Origin: CAWHNT01 sp963830775
GTDB taxonomy: Bacteria > Pseudomonadota > Alphaproteobacteria > Geminicoccales > Geminicoccaceae
Length of the DNA: 64,000 nt
NCBI GenBank assembly: GCA_963830775.1
Contig: CAWHNT010000024.1
Coordinates: forward strand, 1-64,000
Direction of reading: 5' to 3'
The stretch's first letter is position 1. Each line of letters opens with the position of its first letter. Shown here piece after piece: positions 26,721 through 36,507 of this stretch. The notes below the pieces were generated by a model. It made no database searches, was not told the DNA's origin, and worked only from the letters and a program-made list of their open reading frames with translations. The position numbers were made by a program, and so were the translations under genes.

Positions 26721-27353
26721 TCAGCTTGTGGCGGGGGTCTCGGCCACCAGGGCGGTCAGGCTCTTGGCCATCTCCTCGGGCGTGGTGCCGTGCGAGAAGT
26801 GGGTGGCGTAGCCGCCGTCCGGGCCCATGACGTAGGTGAAGGTGGAGTGGTCCATGAGGTATTCGCCCCCGGCCTGGGCATCGGCCTTGCGGCTGTAGAC
26901 CCTGTAGGCCTTGAGCACGGCCTCGATCTCGGCCGGGCTGCCGGTGAGGGCCACGAGGCGCGGGTCGAAGCTGGTGATGTAGTCCTTGAGGACGGGGGCG
27001 GTGTCGCGCTCGGGGTCGAGGGTGATGAAGATCGGCTGGACCCGTTGCGCGCTCGCGGCCGGCACCTCGCTCAGCGCCTGGGTGATGGTCTCCAGCCCCA
27101 GCGGGCAGACGTCCGGGCAATGGGTGTAGCCGAAATAGACCAGCATGAAGCGGCCGCGGAACTGGCCGTCCGTGACCCGCTGCCCGTTCTGGTCGGTGAG
27201 CGCGAAGGGGCCGCCGATCAGGGCCTGACCGGTCTGGGTGGCTGGAGGGTTGGGGGCGGTGCCGACGCCGCGGACCAGATAGAAATAGGCAGCACCGGCG
27301 ATGACGATCACGGCGAAGATCAGGAAGGCCAGGAGGAGGCGGGGGCGCTGCAT
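26721..27353 (-). CDS. SCO1/SenC family copper/redox protein
   Basis: Membrane-anchored thioredoxin-fold protein of 210 residues acting in the periplasm in copper delivery to the CuA site of cytochrome c oxidase, or in thiol redox. N-terminal anchor LLLAFLIFAVIVIAGAAYFY; the metal/redox motif CPDVC in YFGYTHCPDVCPLGL, and the distal His in YLMDHSTFTYVMGPDG complete the Cys-Cys-His copper set. No oxidase genes are near. ATG 27353 fits the signal anchor. Confidence 0.92.
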   Translation of the reverse strand: MQRPRLLLAFLIFAVIVIAGAAYFYLVRGVGTAPNPPATQTGQALIGGPFALTDQNGQRVTDGQFRGRFMLVYFGYTHCPDVCPLGLETITQALSEVPAASAQRVQPIFITLDPERDTAPVLKDYITSFDPRLVALTGSPAEIEAVLKAYRVYSRKADAQAGGEYLMDHSTFTYVMGPDGGYATHFSHGTTPEEMAKSLTALVAETPATS

Positions 27354-27422
27354 GCGGGGCTCCGAGCTTGGGGCAATGCCGGGTGAGGTGGTGCGTCGGC
27401 GCGGGCAGCACCAGGGTGGCGC

Positions 27423-28520
27423 TCAAGCCGGACCGGGGCCGGCGAAGTAGCGGCTGGCGTGCCAGCGCTCGACGCCGAAGCGGACCAGGACCGCGATCAC
27501 GGCGGCGATCGGCGTGCCCAGGAAGGTGCCGACGAAGCCGAAGAGTGCCGTGCCGGCCAGCACCGCGAAGATGACCCAGACCGGGTGCAGGCGGATGCGG
27601 CGGCCGACGATGCGGGGGGTGAGGAAGTTGCCCTCGATGAACTGTCCCAGGAAGAAGACGGCCGCCACCAGTGCCACAGGTCCGACCGCCTTGAACTGGA
27701 AGATCGCCACGGTGAGGCCGACGGCCACGCCCATCAGCATGCCGACATAGGGGATGAAGGAGAAGAGCCCGGTCAGGAGCCCGATGATGGCGCCGTGCTC
27801 GAGCCCGACCAGAGCCAGGCCGATGGCATAGAAGGTGGCGAGGAAGAGGCACAGGAGGCCCTGCCCGCGCAGGAAGCCTGCCAGCACGGTGTCGATCTCG
27901 CCCATGAGCCTGCGCACCACGGGCCGGCCGTGCGGCGGCACCACGCTGGTCACCGCCAGCACCATGCGGTCCCAGTCGCGCAGCAGGTAGAAGGTGACGA
28001 TCGGGGTGACGAAGATGAGCGAGATCAGGTTGAGCACGGCCAGGCTCGACTGCAGCACGCCCGTGACGGCACTCCCGGCGAAGGCCAGCACCCGCTCCGA
28101 GAACCGGGCGACCAGGCCCTGGACCGAGAGCTCCTGGATCAGATCCTGGCGGTTCAGCCGCTGCGCCAGCCCGACGATGGCGCCGCGCAGCTCCTCGAGA
28201 TAGCCCGGCAGCCGGGCTGCCAGGTCCGCCACCTGGTCGACGACCACGGGCAGGATCAGCACGACCAGCGGTACCAGGCCCGCGAAGAAAAGGATGGTGA
28301 GCGTCAGCGTCGCGGTCCCGCGGCCGAGGCCCAGCCGCTGCAGCCGGTCGGCCACCGGGTCCAGGATGTAGGCCGCGGCCATGCCGACCAGGAACGGCAG
28401 CAGGATGCCGCGCAGGAGCACGAAGGCCAGAAGAAGCACCAGTGCTGGGACGAGCCAGAGCAGTGCCGTCCGCCAGGCCGGGCTCAAGGCGTTACTCTCC
28501 TCCAAGGGTCCGCTCCGCAC
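27423..28520 (-). CDS. AI-2E family (PerM-type) transporter
   Basis: Polytopic inner-membrane protein of about 365 residues with eight predicted helices and the long amphipathic stretch typical of the family (VADLAARLPGYLEELRGAI). The C-terminal motifs FLGQFIEGNFLTPRIVGRRI and HPVWVIFAVLAGTALFGFVG are characteristic. Members export small molecules or act as Na+/H+ antiporters; the autoinducer name does not prove the substrate. Start: GTG 28520 opens the frame, but a TTG at 28487 has GGAGGAG 8 nt upstream and may be the true start. 110 bp separate it from the MocR-type gene upstream; I see nothing in that gap. Confidence 0.85.
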   Translation of the reverse strand: MRSGPLEESNALSPAWRTALLWLVPALVLLLAFVLLRGILLPFLVGMAAAYILDPVADRLQRLGLGRGTATLTLTILFFAGLVPLVVLILPVVVDQVADLAARLPGYLEELRGAIVGLAQRLNRQDLIQELSVQGLVARFSERVLAFAGSAVTGVLQSSLAVLNLISLIFVTPIVTFYLLRDWDRMVLAVTSVVPPHGRPVVRRLMGEIDTVLAGFLRGQGLLCLFLATFYAIGLALVGLEHGAIIGLLTGLFSFIPYVGMLMGVAVGLTVAIFQFKAVGPVALVAAVFFLGQFIEGNFLTPRIVGRRIRLHPVWVIFAVLAGTALFGFVGTFLGTPIAAVIAVLVRFGVERWHASRYFAGPGPA

Positions 28521-28630
28521 GCATGCTTAGAGGGCGATCGCCCGGCAGGCCACCATCCAGGGCTTGCAGGCCCGCACCGCTTGCCGGCCTGCCTGACCGG
28601 TGCCGGCGAGGCAGGGCCTGTCGCCCGATG

Positions 28631-30043
28631 TCAGACGATCATCGACGCAGCCGCGGGACGCCCGACCAGGATCGCGGCCAGGAGCTCCAGGGCGCGCCGC
28701 AGCACGTCACGGTCGCTTGCGATGCCGAGCGAGACGCGCACCGCCTCCGGCGGCGAGCCGCTGACCGCGAAGGCGTCGCTTGCCACGATCGAGAGCCCCG
28801 AGCGGCGGGCGTGGGCGACGAACTCCGCCCGCGGCCAGTGCTCGGGCAGCCGCAGCCAGAGATGATGCCCTTGCGGGTGGGCCTCGAAATCCGCTCCCGC
28901 CAGGACCATGCGCGCGATCCCTTGGCGGGTCTCGTTCTCCCGCCGGATGGCAGCGGTGATGGCGTCCAGGGTGCCATCGAGCACCCACCTCGAGGCCACG
29001 GCCGCCATGAGGGGCGAGGCCATGAGGCTCGTGGCCCGCACGGTGCCGGCCAGCAACATCGTCTGGGCCAGGTCCGGGGCCACGACGTAGGCGATCCTGA
29101 GGCCCGGCGTGGCACATTTGGAGAGGCTGGCCACGTGCCACACGAGCTCAGGCGCCAGGACCGCGAGCGGCGGCGGAGCGTCCGCGGGCAGCGCCCCGTA
29201 GGGATCGTCCTCGACGATGGCCACACCGTGGCGTCGTGCCGTCGCGACGATCGCCTCGCGCCTCGCGGACGGCATGGTGGTCGTGGTCGGATTGTCGAGC
29301 GTGGGAATGCAGTAGAGCGCGCGCGGCCCGTCCCGGCGGCAGGCCTCCTCGAACGAATTCGGGGTCGAGCCCATCCCGGTCCGAAGGGATCGCCAGGAGC
29401 CGGAGGCCCTGCTGCCCGGCGATGGCGCGCAGGCCCGGATAGGTCAGGCTCGGGGCGCACAGCACGTCGCCCGGCCGGGTCAGGGCGGCGATGATCGCGA
29501 ACAGTGCCCCTTGTGCTCCGCCCGCGACGAGCACCCGGTCCGGCGGCACAGGCCCCAGACGTTGCCCGAGCCATTGCGCGCCGGCCGCGCGGTCGAGGGC
29601 GGCACCGGCGCTGTCCTGGTATTGCAGCCGCACCAGGCCGTCGGGAGCTTCCAGCACTGCCTGCACCGCCTGGCGCAGGCGCTCCGCCAGCCGTGCCTCC
29701 AGTGGCTGGGGCGGCGCGTTCATGCTCAGGTCGATGGCGGAAAGCAGCGTGCCAGACTGGCGATCCGGCACCTGAAGGGGCCGCACGAACGTGCCCCGAC
29801 CGGCCGTGCCCTCGACCAGCCCCCGCCGCCGAGCCTCATTGAAGGCGCGCGTCACCGTCGTGAGGTCCACGCCCAGCTTTGCGCCAGCACACGCTGCGGC
29901 GGGAGCCGCTGGCCCGGCCCGAGCCGCCCGGCGCTGATGTCCGCCGCCAGCGCGTCGGCGATCGCCAGATAGCGCGGGCCGGTGCCGGTCCCGAGCTCGG
30001 GCATCCACGCCATCACGACTTCCTGCGCGTCCCGCCTTGACAT
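28631..30043 (-). pseudogene. MocR-type regulator (GntR helix-turn-helix plus aminotransferase domain), two frameshifts
   Basis: N-terminus (ATG 30043): GntR winged helix with YLAIADALAADISAGRL and LPPQRVLA; a shift near 29885 leads to LGVDLTTVTRAFNEARRRGL and the recognition helix. The linker leads to a fold-type-I PLP domain: GGAQGALFAIIAAL, a shift near 29352, then YCIPTLDNPTTTTM, VEDDPYGAL, and the PLP-Lys in VASLSKCATPGLR. About 470 residues after repair, normal for MocR. Such proteins sense PLP or an amino compound and control a neighbouring gene, often divergent; here the divergent small membrane protein is the candidate. Both breaks are single bases. Confidence 0.75.
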
Positions 30044-30165
30044 TGTCCGCGTACAATCACCATCTGAATAGCGCTCGCGCTCATATTGTATGGATGTCGT
30101 ATCCCTACAAGGGCCCTGCCGGCGCTCCAGCGCGAGATGGGGCCGGGAGAGGGAGGGAGATCGGA
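30044..30165. promoter_or_regulatory. Divergent promoter region of the MocR gene with ATTGT/ACAAT repeats
   Basis: The 122-bp gap between the MocR start and the small membrane protein is more AT-rich than its surroundings. It holds ATTGT-ccgcgt-ACAAT (about 30042-30057), a dyad close to the MocR start, and another ATTGT near 30085. MocR regulators bind paired short repeats in such divergent gaps, so this is a candidate operator. A TTGACA at 30037-30042 lacks a -10 box at the right distance. Confidence 0.35.
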
Positions 30166-30408
30166 ATGATTCGGGTCATGGGCTTCGCTGTCGCGTGCCT
30201 GGGCTTCATCGCGCTGGTCATGCTGACCGTATGGATCATGGGCGGCTTCGACGGAGCCGAGCTCGGCTTCCACGGCTGGGTCGCAATGATTCTCGGCATG
30301 ACGGTCACGAGCGCACTCGGCGTCGCCCTGATGGCGCTCGTCTTCCACAGCGATCGAAGCGGGCAGGACGATGGCGCCGGGCGGGCGAAATATGAGCTGG
30401 GCCGTTGA
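30166..30408 (+). CDS. Small two-helix membrane protein, 80 aa
   Basis: GGGAGGGAGA precedes ATG 30166. Two hydrophobic segments, MGFAVACLGFIALVMLTVWI and WVAMILGMTVTSALGVALMA, are joined by a short loop, with an acidic-basic tail in the cytoplasm. No family recognised. Divergent from the MocR-type gene and probably under its control by position. Confidence 0.65.
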   Translation: MIRVMGFAVACLGFIALVMLTVWIMGGFDGAELGFHGWVAMILGMTVTSALGVALMALVFHSDRSGQDDGAGRAKYELGR

Positions 30409-30765
30409 GGACGATAAGACTGCGCGCGCTGGAGCCCATGCAGTGACCCATCAGACCCGTTGATCGAGCACGCCTACAGCGACGTTCCCATCATGGAGCG
30501 GCGGGAGCCTGAGGCGCCGCCCGGCCGAGTGGCATCTTCCGGAAAGTGACGGCTCGGCGCGAGATGCACGGCCGCAACCGGCTGACGGGCGGGCCCTGAT
30601 GGCAGATACACTCTGCGCCAGGAGCAACTGGCCCGAGCGCGCAGCCGGACGACACTGACCTGAGCTCCGAACGGACATCCGATCTGATCGCGGATGCCTC
30701 GAAGAGCGACGATCTTGACCGGGACTCTTGCAAGTCCGCAGCCGGAAGTGGTCGGCCCAGAGGAC
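30409..30765. other. Intergenic stretch between convergent genes; no gene seen
   Basis: About 357 bp between the stop of the small membrane protein and the stop of the TPM-domain gene. Open frames cross it only as extensions of shadows. No inverted repeat followed by a T-run, no tRNA or recognisable RNA motif was found. Confidence 0.5.
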
Positions 30766-31380
30766 TCAGAGCAGAACAGGGCGATCCGGGACCTCGTTGC
30801 GGTCGTGCTGGTCGGCTGGAAGCCGTGCGCGCAAGGCCTTCACCGAGCGTCGCGAGGGCAGCCTCGATCCCGGCGGCGAGGCGGCCCTGGCGGGCTTCCG
30901 CCAGAAGCGTTTGCAGTGCGCCGCTCCAGATCTCGTCCGGCAACGATCCTTCGGCCCCGGCGTCGGCGATGACCTCGGCGCAGCGGTCGGCGGGCGATAC
31001 GAGCAGCAGGACACCGGTGCGGGCTGCCGTGAGATGCAGGCCGCGCTCGAAGAACTGGTCGCGCGCCAGGCGGCGGGTCCGCTCCCGGCGGACGCGGCCG
31101 GGGTCAGCAGCCGCCGCAGGCCGGGGATCAGGCCCAGCAGCAGGCCCGCCGCAAGCACGGCAAGCTGAACCGTGTAGAGCGTGCCGGGCGTCAGCCGCGG
31201 CCAGGCGAGAAGCATTGGCATGGGGATGGCCAGAGCCGCGAGCGCCGGCCCCAGCAGCCAGCCCGCCTCCGCGGTCCCGCCTGCGACCACCACGACGATC
31301 TCGGCCGTCGTTCCACGTTCGGCCTCGCGCACCGCAGCTTCGATCCGCCCGAGCTCGTCCTGGGTCAGCAGCGCCCGCAT
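30766..31380 (-). pseudogene. TPM-domain membrane protein (YgcG/Psb32-like), second copy, two frameshifts
   Basis: Starts MRALLTQDELGRIEAAVREA (ATG 31380, overlapping the preceding stop as TGATG). TPM domain start includes GTTAEIVVVVAGG; two membrane helices follow (WLLGPALAALAIPMPMLLAW, TVQLAVLAAGLLLGLIPGL). A shift near 31100 leads to ERTRRLARDQFFERGLHLTA and VLLLVSPADRCAEVIADAGA; a second near 30838 restores RLPADQHDRNEVPDRPVLL, the usual conserved end. Family members are membrane proteins of unknown function often paired with LemA. Both breaks look like single-base indels. Confidence 0.65.
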
Positions 31381-32172
31381 CACCAGCTCCCCGAGGCGCC
31401 GCCGCCACCGGAGCTGCCGCCACCGCCCGAGAAGCCACCGCCGCCACCGCTCCCGCCACCACGACCGAAGCCGCCGCCTGGAACCACGATCACGGGCGGA
31501 TAGCCGAAGCCGCGTCGTCCATAATCCCGGCGGAGGCGCCACCACGGGAACGGCGACCCTGGAGGAGGCGGGCCAGCACGATGAAGAGCACGAAGCCCAG
31601 AATGGCCAAGGTCGGCAGGGGCACGCCGCCAGCCGTCTGCGGCCGCTGCTGGCCCGCCCAGCCCGCCGGTGCTGCCTGCCCGTCGGGCCGCAGCAGCTCG
31701 AGCAGCCCGCGGGCTCCTGCCTCGACGCCGCCCTGGAGGTCTCCGGCACGAAAGCGCGGCAGGATGAGCGATTGGATGATGGTGCTGGCGGCAGCGTCGG
31801 TGAGCACGCCCTCGAGCCCATAGCCGACCTCGATCCGCACCTTGCGCTCGCTGGGTGCCACCAGCAGCAGGGCTCCGTCATCGTCCTTCGCCCGGCCGAG
31901 CTGCCAGTGGCGAAAGAGCCGGTTGGCGTACTCCTCGACCGTCAAGGCCCTGCAGCGAGCGGAAGCTCGCCACCACGACCTGGTTGCCGGTGGCGCGCTC
32001 ATGAGCCTCGAGGTCGCGTGTGAGCGCCGCTTCCGCTTCGGGGGCCAGGACGCCGGCCTCGTCCACCACCCTTCCCGAAAGGGCCGGGAACTCGGGCTCG
32101 GCCGCCCGCACGGCCACTGCTGCCGCCAGCAGGAAGAGGAGCGCAGGCCAGCCCGGCCGCGATCCGGCGCAC
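31380..32172 (-). pseudogene. TPM-domain protein (YgcG-like) with signal peptide and Gly-rich tail, frameshifted
   Basis: A GTG at 32172 begins RRIAAGLA, and with one shift near 32150 continues into the hydrophobic LLFLLAAAVAVRAAEPEF, a signal peptide. The TPM domain reads FPALSGRVVDEAGVLAPEAE and VVVASFRSLQG; after a shift near 31950 it continues LTVEEYANRLFRHWQLGR and RKVRIEVGYGLEGVLTDAAA. One membrane helix (LAILGFVLFIVLARLLQG) and, after a third shift near 31520, a glycine/serine-rich tail end the protein. Typical YgcG order. The lemA gene upstream ends 4 bp before its start. Confidence 0.65.
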
Positions 32173-32175
32173 CGG

Positions 32176-32790
32176 CTAGCTCCCGAAGCTCACCTTCGGC
32201 GGCTGCCTCGCCGCGGGGTCGGCCGCGAAGACCGGCATCGGCTGGGCGTCCTGGTAGAGGATCATGGCCCAGAGCCGGCCCGGGAAGGTACGCAGCTCGG
32301 TGTTGTAGGCCCGCACCCGTCGATGTAGTCGCGCCTGGCGACCGCAATTCGGTTCTCGGTGCCCTCCAGCTGGGACTGCAGGGCAAGGAAGTTCTGGTTG
32401 GCCTTCAGGTCGGGATAGGCTTCGACGATCGCCAGCAGCCGACCGAGAGCGCCCGAGAGCTCGGCCTGCCGCTGCTCGTACTCGCTGAAAACGCTCCGGG
32501 TTCTCGAGAACATCGGGACCGGGCTGCGTCTGCACTGCGGCCGCACGCGCCCGGACCACGCCTTCCAGGACGTCCTTCTCGTGCGCGGCGTAGCCCTTCA
32601 CCGTCTCGACCAGGTTCGGGACCAGATCGGCGCGGCGCTGATACTGGTTCTCGACCTCGCCCCAGGCAGCCTTGGCCCGCTCCTCCAGCGTCGGGATCTG
32701 GTTGACCCCGCAACCGGCCAGAGCAATGGCCAGGAAGCAGGCCAGAGCGAGCCCGCGCAACGACCGCATCCTGCTCAGGCTCGCCATCAT
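32176..32790 (-). pseudogene. lemA: LemA family lipoprotein-like protein, two compensating frameshifts
   Basis: N-terminus: signal with lipobox-like ALAGC (about residues 23-27), then NQIPTLEERAKAAWGEVENQ, QRRADLVPNLVETVKGYAAH, the LemA hallmark. Between about 32500 and 32320 the protein continues in another frame: SEYEQRQAELSGALGRLLAI, AYPDLKANQNFLALQSQLEG and TENRIAVARRDYIDG. It returns for VRAYNTELRTFPGRLWA. The two shifts cancel. LemA is a helical envelope protein of unknown biochemical function; the lemA-TPM-TPM order is a widespread operon. The intact flanks on both sides make sequencing error likely. Confidence 0.75.
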
Positions 32791-32904
32791 GCCGTCTCCC
32801 TCAAGCTGCCAGCGACCGAACCGGAGCGACCGATCCGTGGTTCCTGGACCCGATCGCCACGGCTCGGATTCTGGTGCCCGCGGCAGCCGTATCGGCTGCC
32901 GGAG

Positions 32905-33567
32905 TCAGGCCCTGGGCTGCGGCACGATCCGCAGGTAGGGCTTGGGCGCCTTCCAGCCCTCCGGATACTTGGTCCTGGCGACCTCGTCGGAGACGGCCGG
33001 AACGATGATCACGTCGTCGCCCTGCTGCCAGTCGGCCGGCGTCGCCACCTGGTGCTTGGCGGTGAGCTGCAGGGAGTTGATCGCCCGCAGGATCTCGGCA
33101 AAGTTGCGCCCGGTGCTCATCGGATAGACGAGCACGAGCTTGATCTTCTTGTCCGGGCCGATCACGAACACGTTCCGCACGGTGGCGTTGTCGGCCGGCG
33201 TACGACCCTTCGAGCTGTCGCCGGCACTTGCCGGCAGCATGCCGTAGAGCTTGGCCACGGCGAGATCGTGGTCGCCGATCATCGGGTAGTTGGGTGCAAC
33301 GCCCTGGGTCTCCTCGATGTCCTTCGACCAGCGCACATGGTCGTCTACCGGGTCGACGCTGACGCCGATGAGCTTGACGCCGCGGCGGTCGAACTCCGGC
33401 TTCAGCCGGGCCACGCTGCCGAGCTCGGTCGTGCAGACCGGCGTGAAGTCCTTGGGGTGCGAGAACAGCACGCCCCAGCTGTCGCCCAACCAGTCATAGA
33501 ACCGGATCCGGCCCTGGGTCGTCTCGGCCTCGAAGTCCGGTGCGGTGTCGTTGATCTGCAGCGGCAT
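32905..33567 (-). CDS. 1-Cys peroxiredoxin (Prx6 type)
   Basis: Thiol peroxidase of 220 residues reducing H2O2 and organic hydroperoxides. The peroxidatic Cys is in HPKDFTPVCTTELG (about residue 45) with the active-site Thr and Pro; the Arg partner lies in ADNATVRNVFVIGPDKK. The extended C-terminal domain (VVYPMSTGRNF-like LVYPMSTGRNFAEI, HQVATPADWQQGDDVIIVP) marks the Prx6 class. ATG 33567 agrees with the family. A 296-bp gap upstream (33568-33863) shows no gene and no clear promoter motif. Confidence 0.93.
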   Translation of the reverse strand: MPLQINDTAPDFEAETTQGRIRFYDWLGDSWGVLFSHPKDFTPVCTTELGSVARLKPEFDRRGVKLIGVSVDPVDDHVRWSKDIEETQGVAPNYPMIGDHDLAVAKLYGMLPASAGDSSKGRTPADNATVRNVFVIGPDKKIKLVLVYPMSTGRNFAEILRAINSLQLTAKHQVATPADWQQGDDVIIVPAVSDEVARTKYPEGWKAPKPYLRIVPQPRA

Positions 33568-33863
33568 CTGCCAACTCCCACAATCCGTTTGGTCGACGAC
33601 GGTGCCACGCGGCGCCGGCACCTGGGGCGGACTCGGAGTGCGGTTCCCCTCCGCCCGCCTTCTAGGTTGGCCCTCGCCTGTTCCGATCAAGGCGCTTGGC
33701 ATCCTGCACCTCGACCAAAACTACACCAAGGGTCCGCCGGCAGCTCTGCCGCGTGCAGGGCGCTTGTACAAGCCCCTCGGACGAGGCCAAGTCCGATCTG
33801 CCTCGGCCTCCGGAGGACCGCCATGGGGCGACCCCAAGGCCGCCGCGGAGCCACTCGTCGCGC

Positions 33864-36409
33864 TCAGCCGGCGTGGAGGCGGACCACCTTCTCATGGGGA
33901 ACGCAGCGGGCGAGGAGCAGGCGCAGCTCTGCAAGCGCCATCGGCCGGCCGAGATAGTAGCCCTGAACCTCCTCGCAGCCTTCGCCCTTCAGGAATGCCA
34001 GCTGCTCGGCCGTCTCCACGCCCTCGGCCACCGTCGCCATCCGCAGGCCGTGCCCGAGCCCGATCACGGCGCGCACGATGGCGGCCGCCTCCTCGTTCTC
34101 GCCGAGGGCGGCAATGAAGCCCCGGTCGATCTTGATCCGATCGAAGCCGAACGAGCGCAGGCTGCTGAGGGAGGAGTAGCCGGTGCCGAAATCGTCCATG
34201 GCCAGACCGACCCCCAGAGCCTTCAGGCGGTCGAGCGCCGTGCGGGCGGCGGGGCCATCTTCCAGGAGCACGCTCTCGGTGATCTCGAGCTCCAGCCTGT
34301 GCGGCTCGAGGCCGGTCTCCGCCAGGACCTCGGCAACGGTGGCCGCGATGTCGTCGCGACAGAATCTGGACCGCCGAGAGGTTCACCGACACGCCGAGCC
34401 CGACGATAGGTGCGACCAGCCGGCAGGCCTCGCGCAAGACCCAGGCACCGATCGGGACGATGAGGCCCGTCTCCTCGGCCAGCGGGATGAACTCGCCAGG
34501 ACCCACGAGGCCGCGCTGCGGATGCTGCCAGCGGACCAGGGCCTCGACGCCGACAGGCTCGATCGTGTCGGTCATGAACCGAGGCTGGAAATGGACGATC
34601 AGCTCGTCCTGGGCCAGGGCACGGCGCAGATCGACCTCGAGCGCCCGGCGCGCCTGCGCCCGCTCATTCATCTCGGGCGAGAAGAACCGGCAGGCGCCAC
34701 GCCCGTCGGCCTTGGCCCGATAGAGGGCGAGATCCGCGTTCCGCAGCAGCTCCTCGCCGCTGTGCCCGTCGCGCGGCCCCAAGGCGGCGCCGATGCTGAG
34801 GCCCACATGCGCAGCGTGACCGTCCAGCAGGATGGGTGCAGCCACCGCCTCAAGGAGCCGCCGGCAGAGCGCCTCGACCATGTCGGGACCGCCCGCATCG
34901 GGGCAGAAGACCACGAACTCGTCGCCGCCGACCCGGGCAACGATGTCGGCCCGGCGCACGACACGGCGGATGCGGGCCACGACCTCCTTCAGCAGCAGGT
35001 CGCCGGCTGCATGGCCGAACGTGTCGTTGACGCTCTTGAAGCGGTCGAGATCGAGCGCCAGCAGGGCCGTGCATGTCCCCGGCGCACGAGCCGAGGCTTC
35101 CAGGCATTCGTGCAGCTGCGCCCGGTTCGCCAGGCCGGTGAGGCTGTCATGCCGGGCCAGGTATTGAACCCGCTCCACGGCCTCGATCTCGGCCGAGATG
35201 TCGGTCGCGGTACCGCGGAAGCCGCAGAACCGGCCTCGCTCGTCCCATACCGGCGTCCCGGCCAGCCGCAGCCTGCGGGCAGGCCCATCCGGGGGCGAAA
35301 AAGTGCAGAGCACGTCGCGAAAGGGCTCCCGCCGATCCAGTGCCTCGACACCATTCCTGTCCTCGGTGAAGTCGAGCAGACGGTCCAGGCGCTGGCCGAC
35401 CGCCGTCTTGGGACCCAGGAGTGTCAGGCGCGAGAAATGCTCGGAAACGAAGACGAACCTCAGGGCATCGTCGGTTTCCCAGATCCAATCGGAGCTTGCG
35501 ACGGCGACATCGCGGAAACGGGCCTCGCTCGCCCGCAGTCGGCGGGCCGAGCGCTCGAGGCTCCCCCGGGCCACCACGATCGAGATCACCAGGACGATCA
35601 GGGCCAGCGCCATGACCGGCCCCAAGGCGAGCAGGACGTCCAGGCCCGGGCGCCCGGGCATCCAGTCCAGGCGACCCACGACATCGCCGCCTGGTGCGTG
35701 GAGCGGCAGCTCGGCCCGGTCCGGGCCAGGTGCTGCGGCTGTCAGACGCGGCCCGGTGATGCCCATATGCTCCGAGAGCTCGGCCAGAAGTGCCGGGCCC
35801 AGCTTCTTGCCCATGACCAGGTAGGCCTGGCCGTCGGGCCCTGGCGGGAGCACCTCCCCTTCCGCCGGCAGCAGGGGCGCTGCCGCCACGGCGACGTAAT
35901 CCGCAGCGGCGCGCAGCACGGCGTGGGCCGCCGCCGGCTCACCGTTGACGCTTCCCGCCTGCTGGAGGAGCAGGCGCAGCTGGGGGCCCAGAAGATCGAC
36001 CGCGGACGCCTGGGCGCGGGCACCGTTGAGGTAGGCATAGCGGGTCGACCCCGTCGCTGCCGACGGCGAACACATAGCCGTAGCCCCAGGTCGACCACAT
36101 GTAGCTGCCGATATTCTCGTCGCCCCAATCCGGGTCGGAGCCGTCCGCCAGAGCCTGGACCGCCTCCGTCCACCAGGCATAGTCGTGGACGTTCTTGGCC
36201 AGGATCTGGAGCTCGTCGTCGAGCACGTGCTCGACCAGGCGGCTTTCGCTCGCCCGCTGGAGCCGGTCCAGCCGGGTGACCACCCAGAAGGTGCCGGCCA
36301 GGAGGACCAGGCTGGAAAGGAGCAGGCCGCACAAGGCGGCGGCGAGTGCCACACGGTCATGCACACGCCGCGCGCCGCCGGCCCGGTTCGGCGTCGTGCT
36401 TGCTGGCAT
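33864..36409 (-). pseudogene. CHASE4-PAS-GGDEF-EAL cyclic-di-GMP protein, two frameshifts
   Basis: Order along the protein: basic N-terminus, membrane helix LCGLLLSSLVLLAGTFWVV, CHASE4 sensor with KNVHDYAWWTEAVQAL and NIGSYMWSTWGYGYVFAV, a shift near 36045, second membrane helix (MALALIVLVISIVVARG), PAS-like domain (VASSDWIWETDDALRFVF), then GGDEF with an intact active motif and the inhibitory site RRAD five residues before it, then EAL (VGVEALVRWQHP, shift near 34365, DDFGTGYSSLSSLRSFGF). So it has the motifs for both synthesis and breakdown of c-di-GMP, with periplasmic sensing. Total about 848 residues. The two one-base breaks would separate sensor, GGDEF and EAL parts if real. Confidence 0.75.
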
Positions 36410-36507
36410 GCCGCTACCGTTGGCGTCTCACAACCTTTGATTACATGCCAAACCTTAAGGATCCATTGCCACGTGGAGTGCCTCTCGCAGTGGCGCGCCG
36501 GGCCGGC

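Noticed and set aside
30037..30057. TTGACA plus TACAAT as a promoter
   Set aside because: Spacing is only 9 bp, far from 16-18.
34183..36279. 698-codon plus-strand frame across the GGDEF-EAL gene
   Set aside because: Shadow; GGDEF and EAL motifs are on the minus strand.
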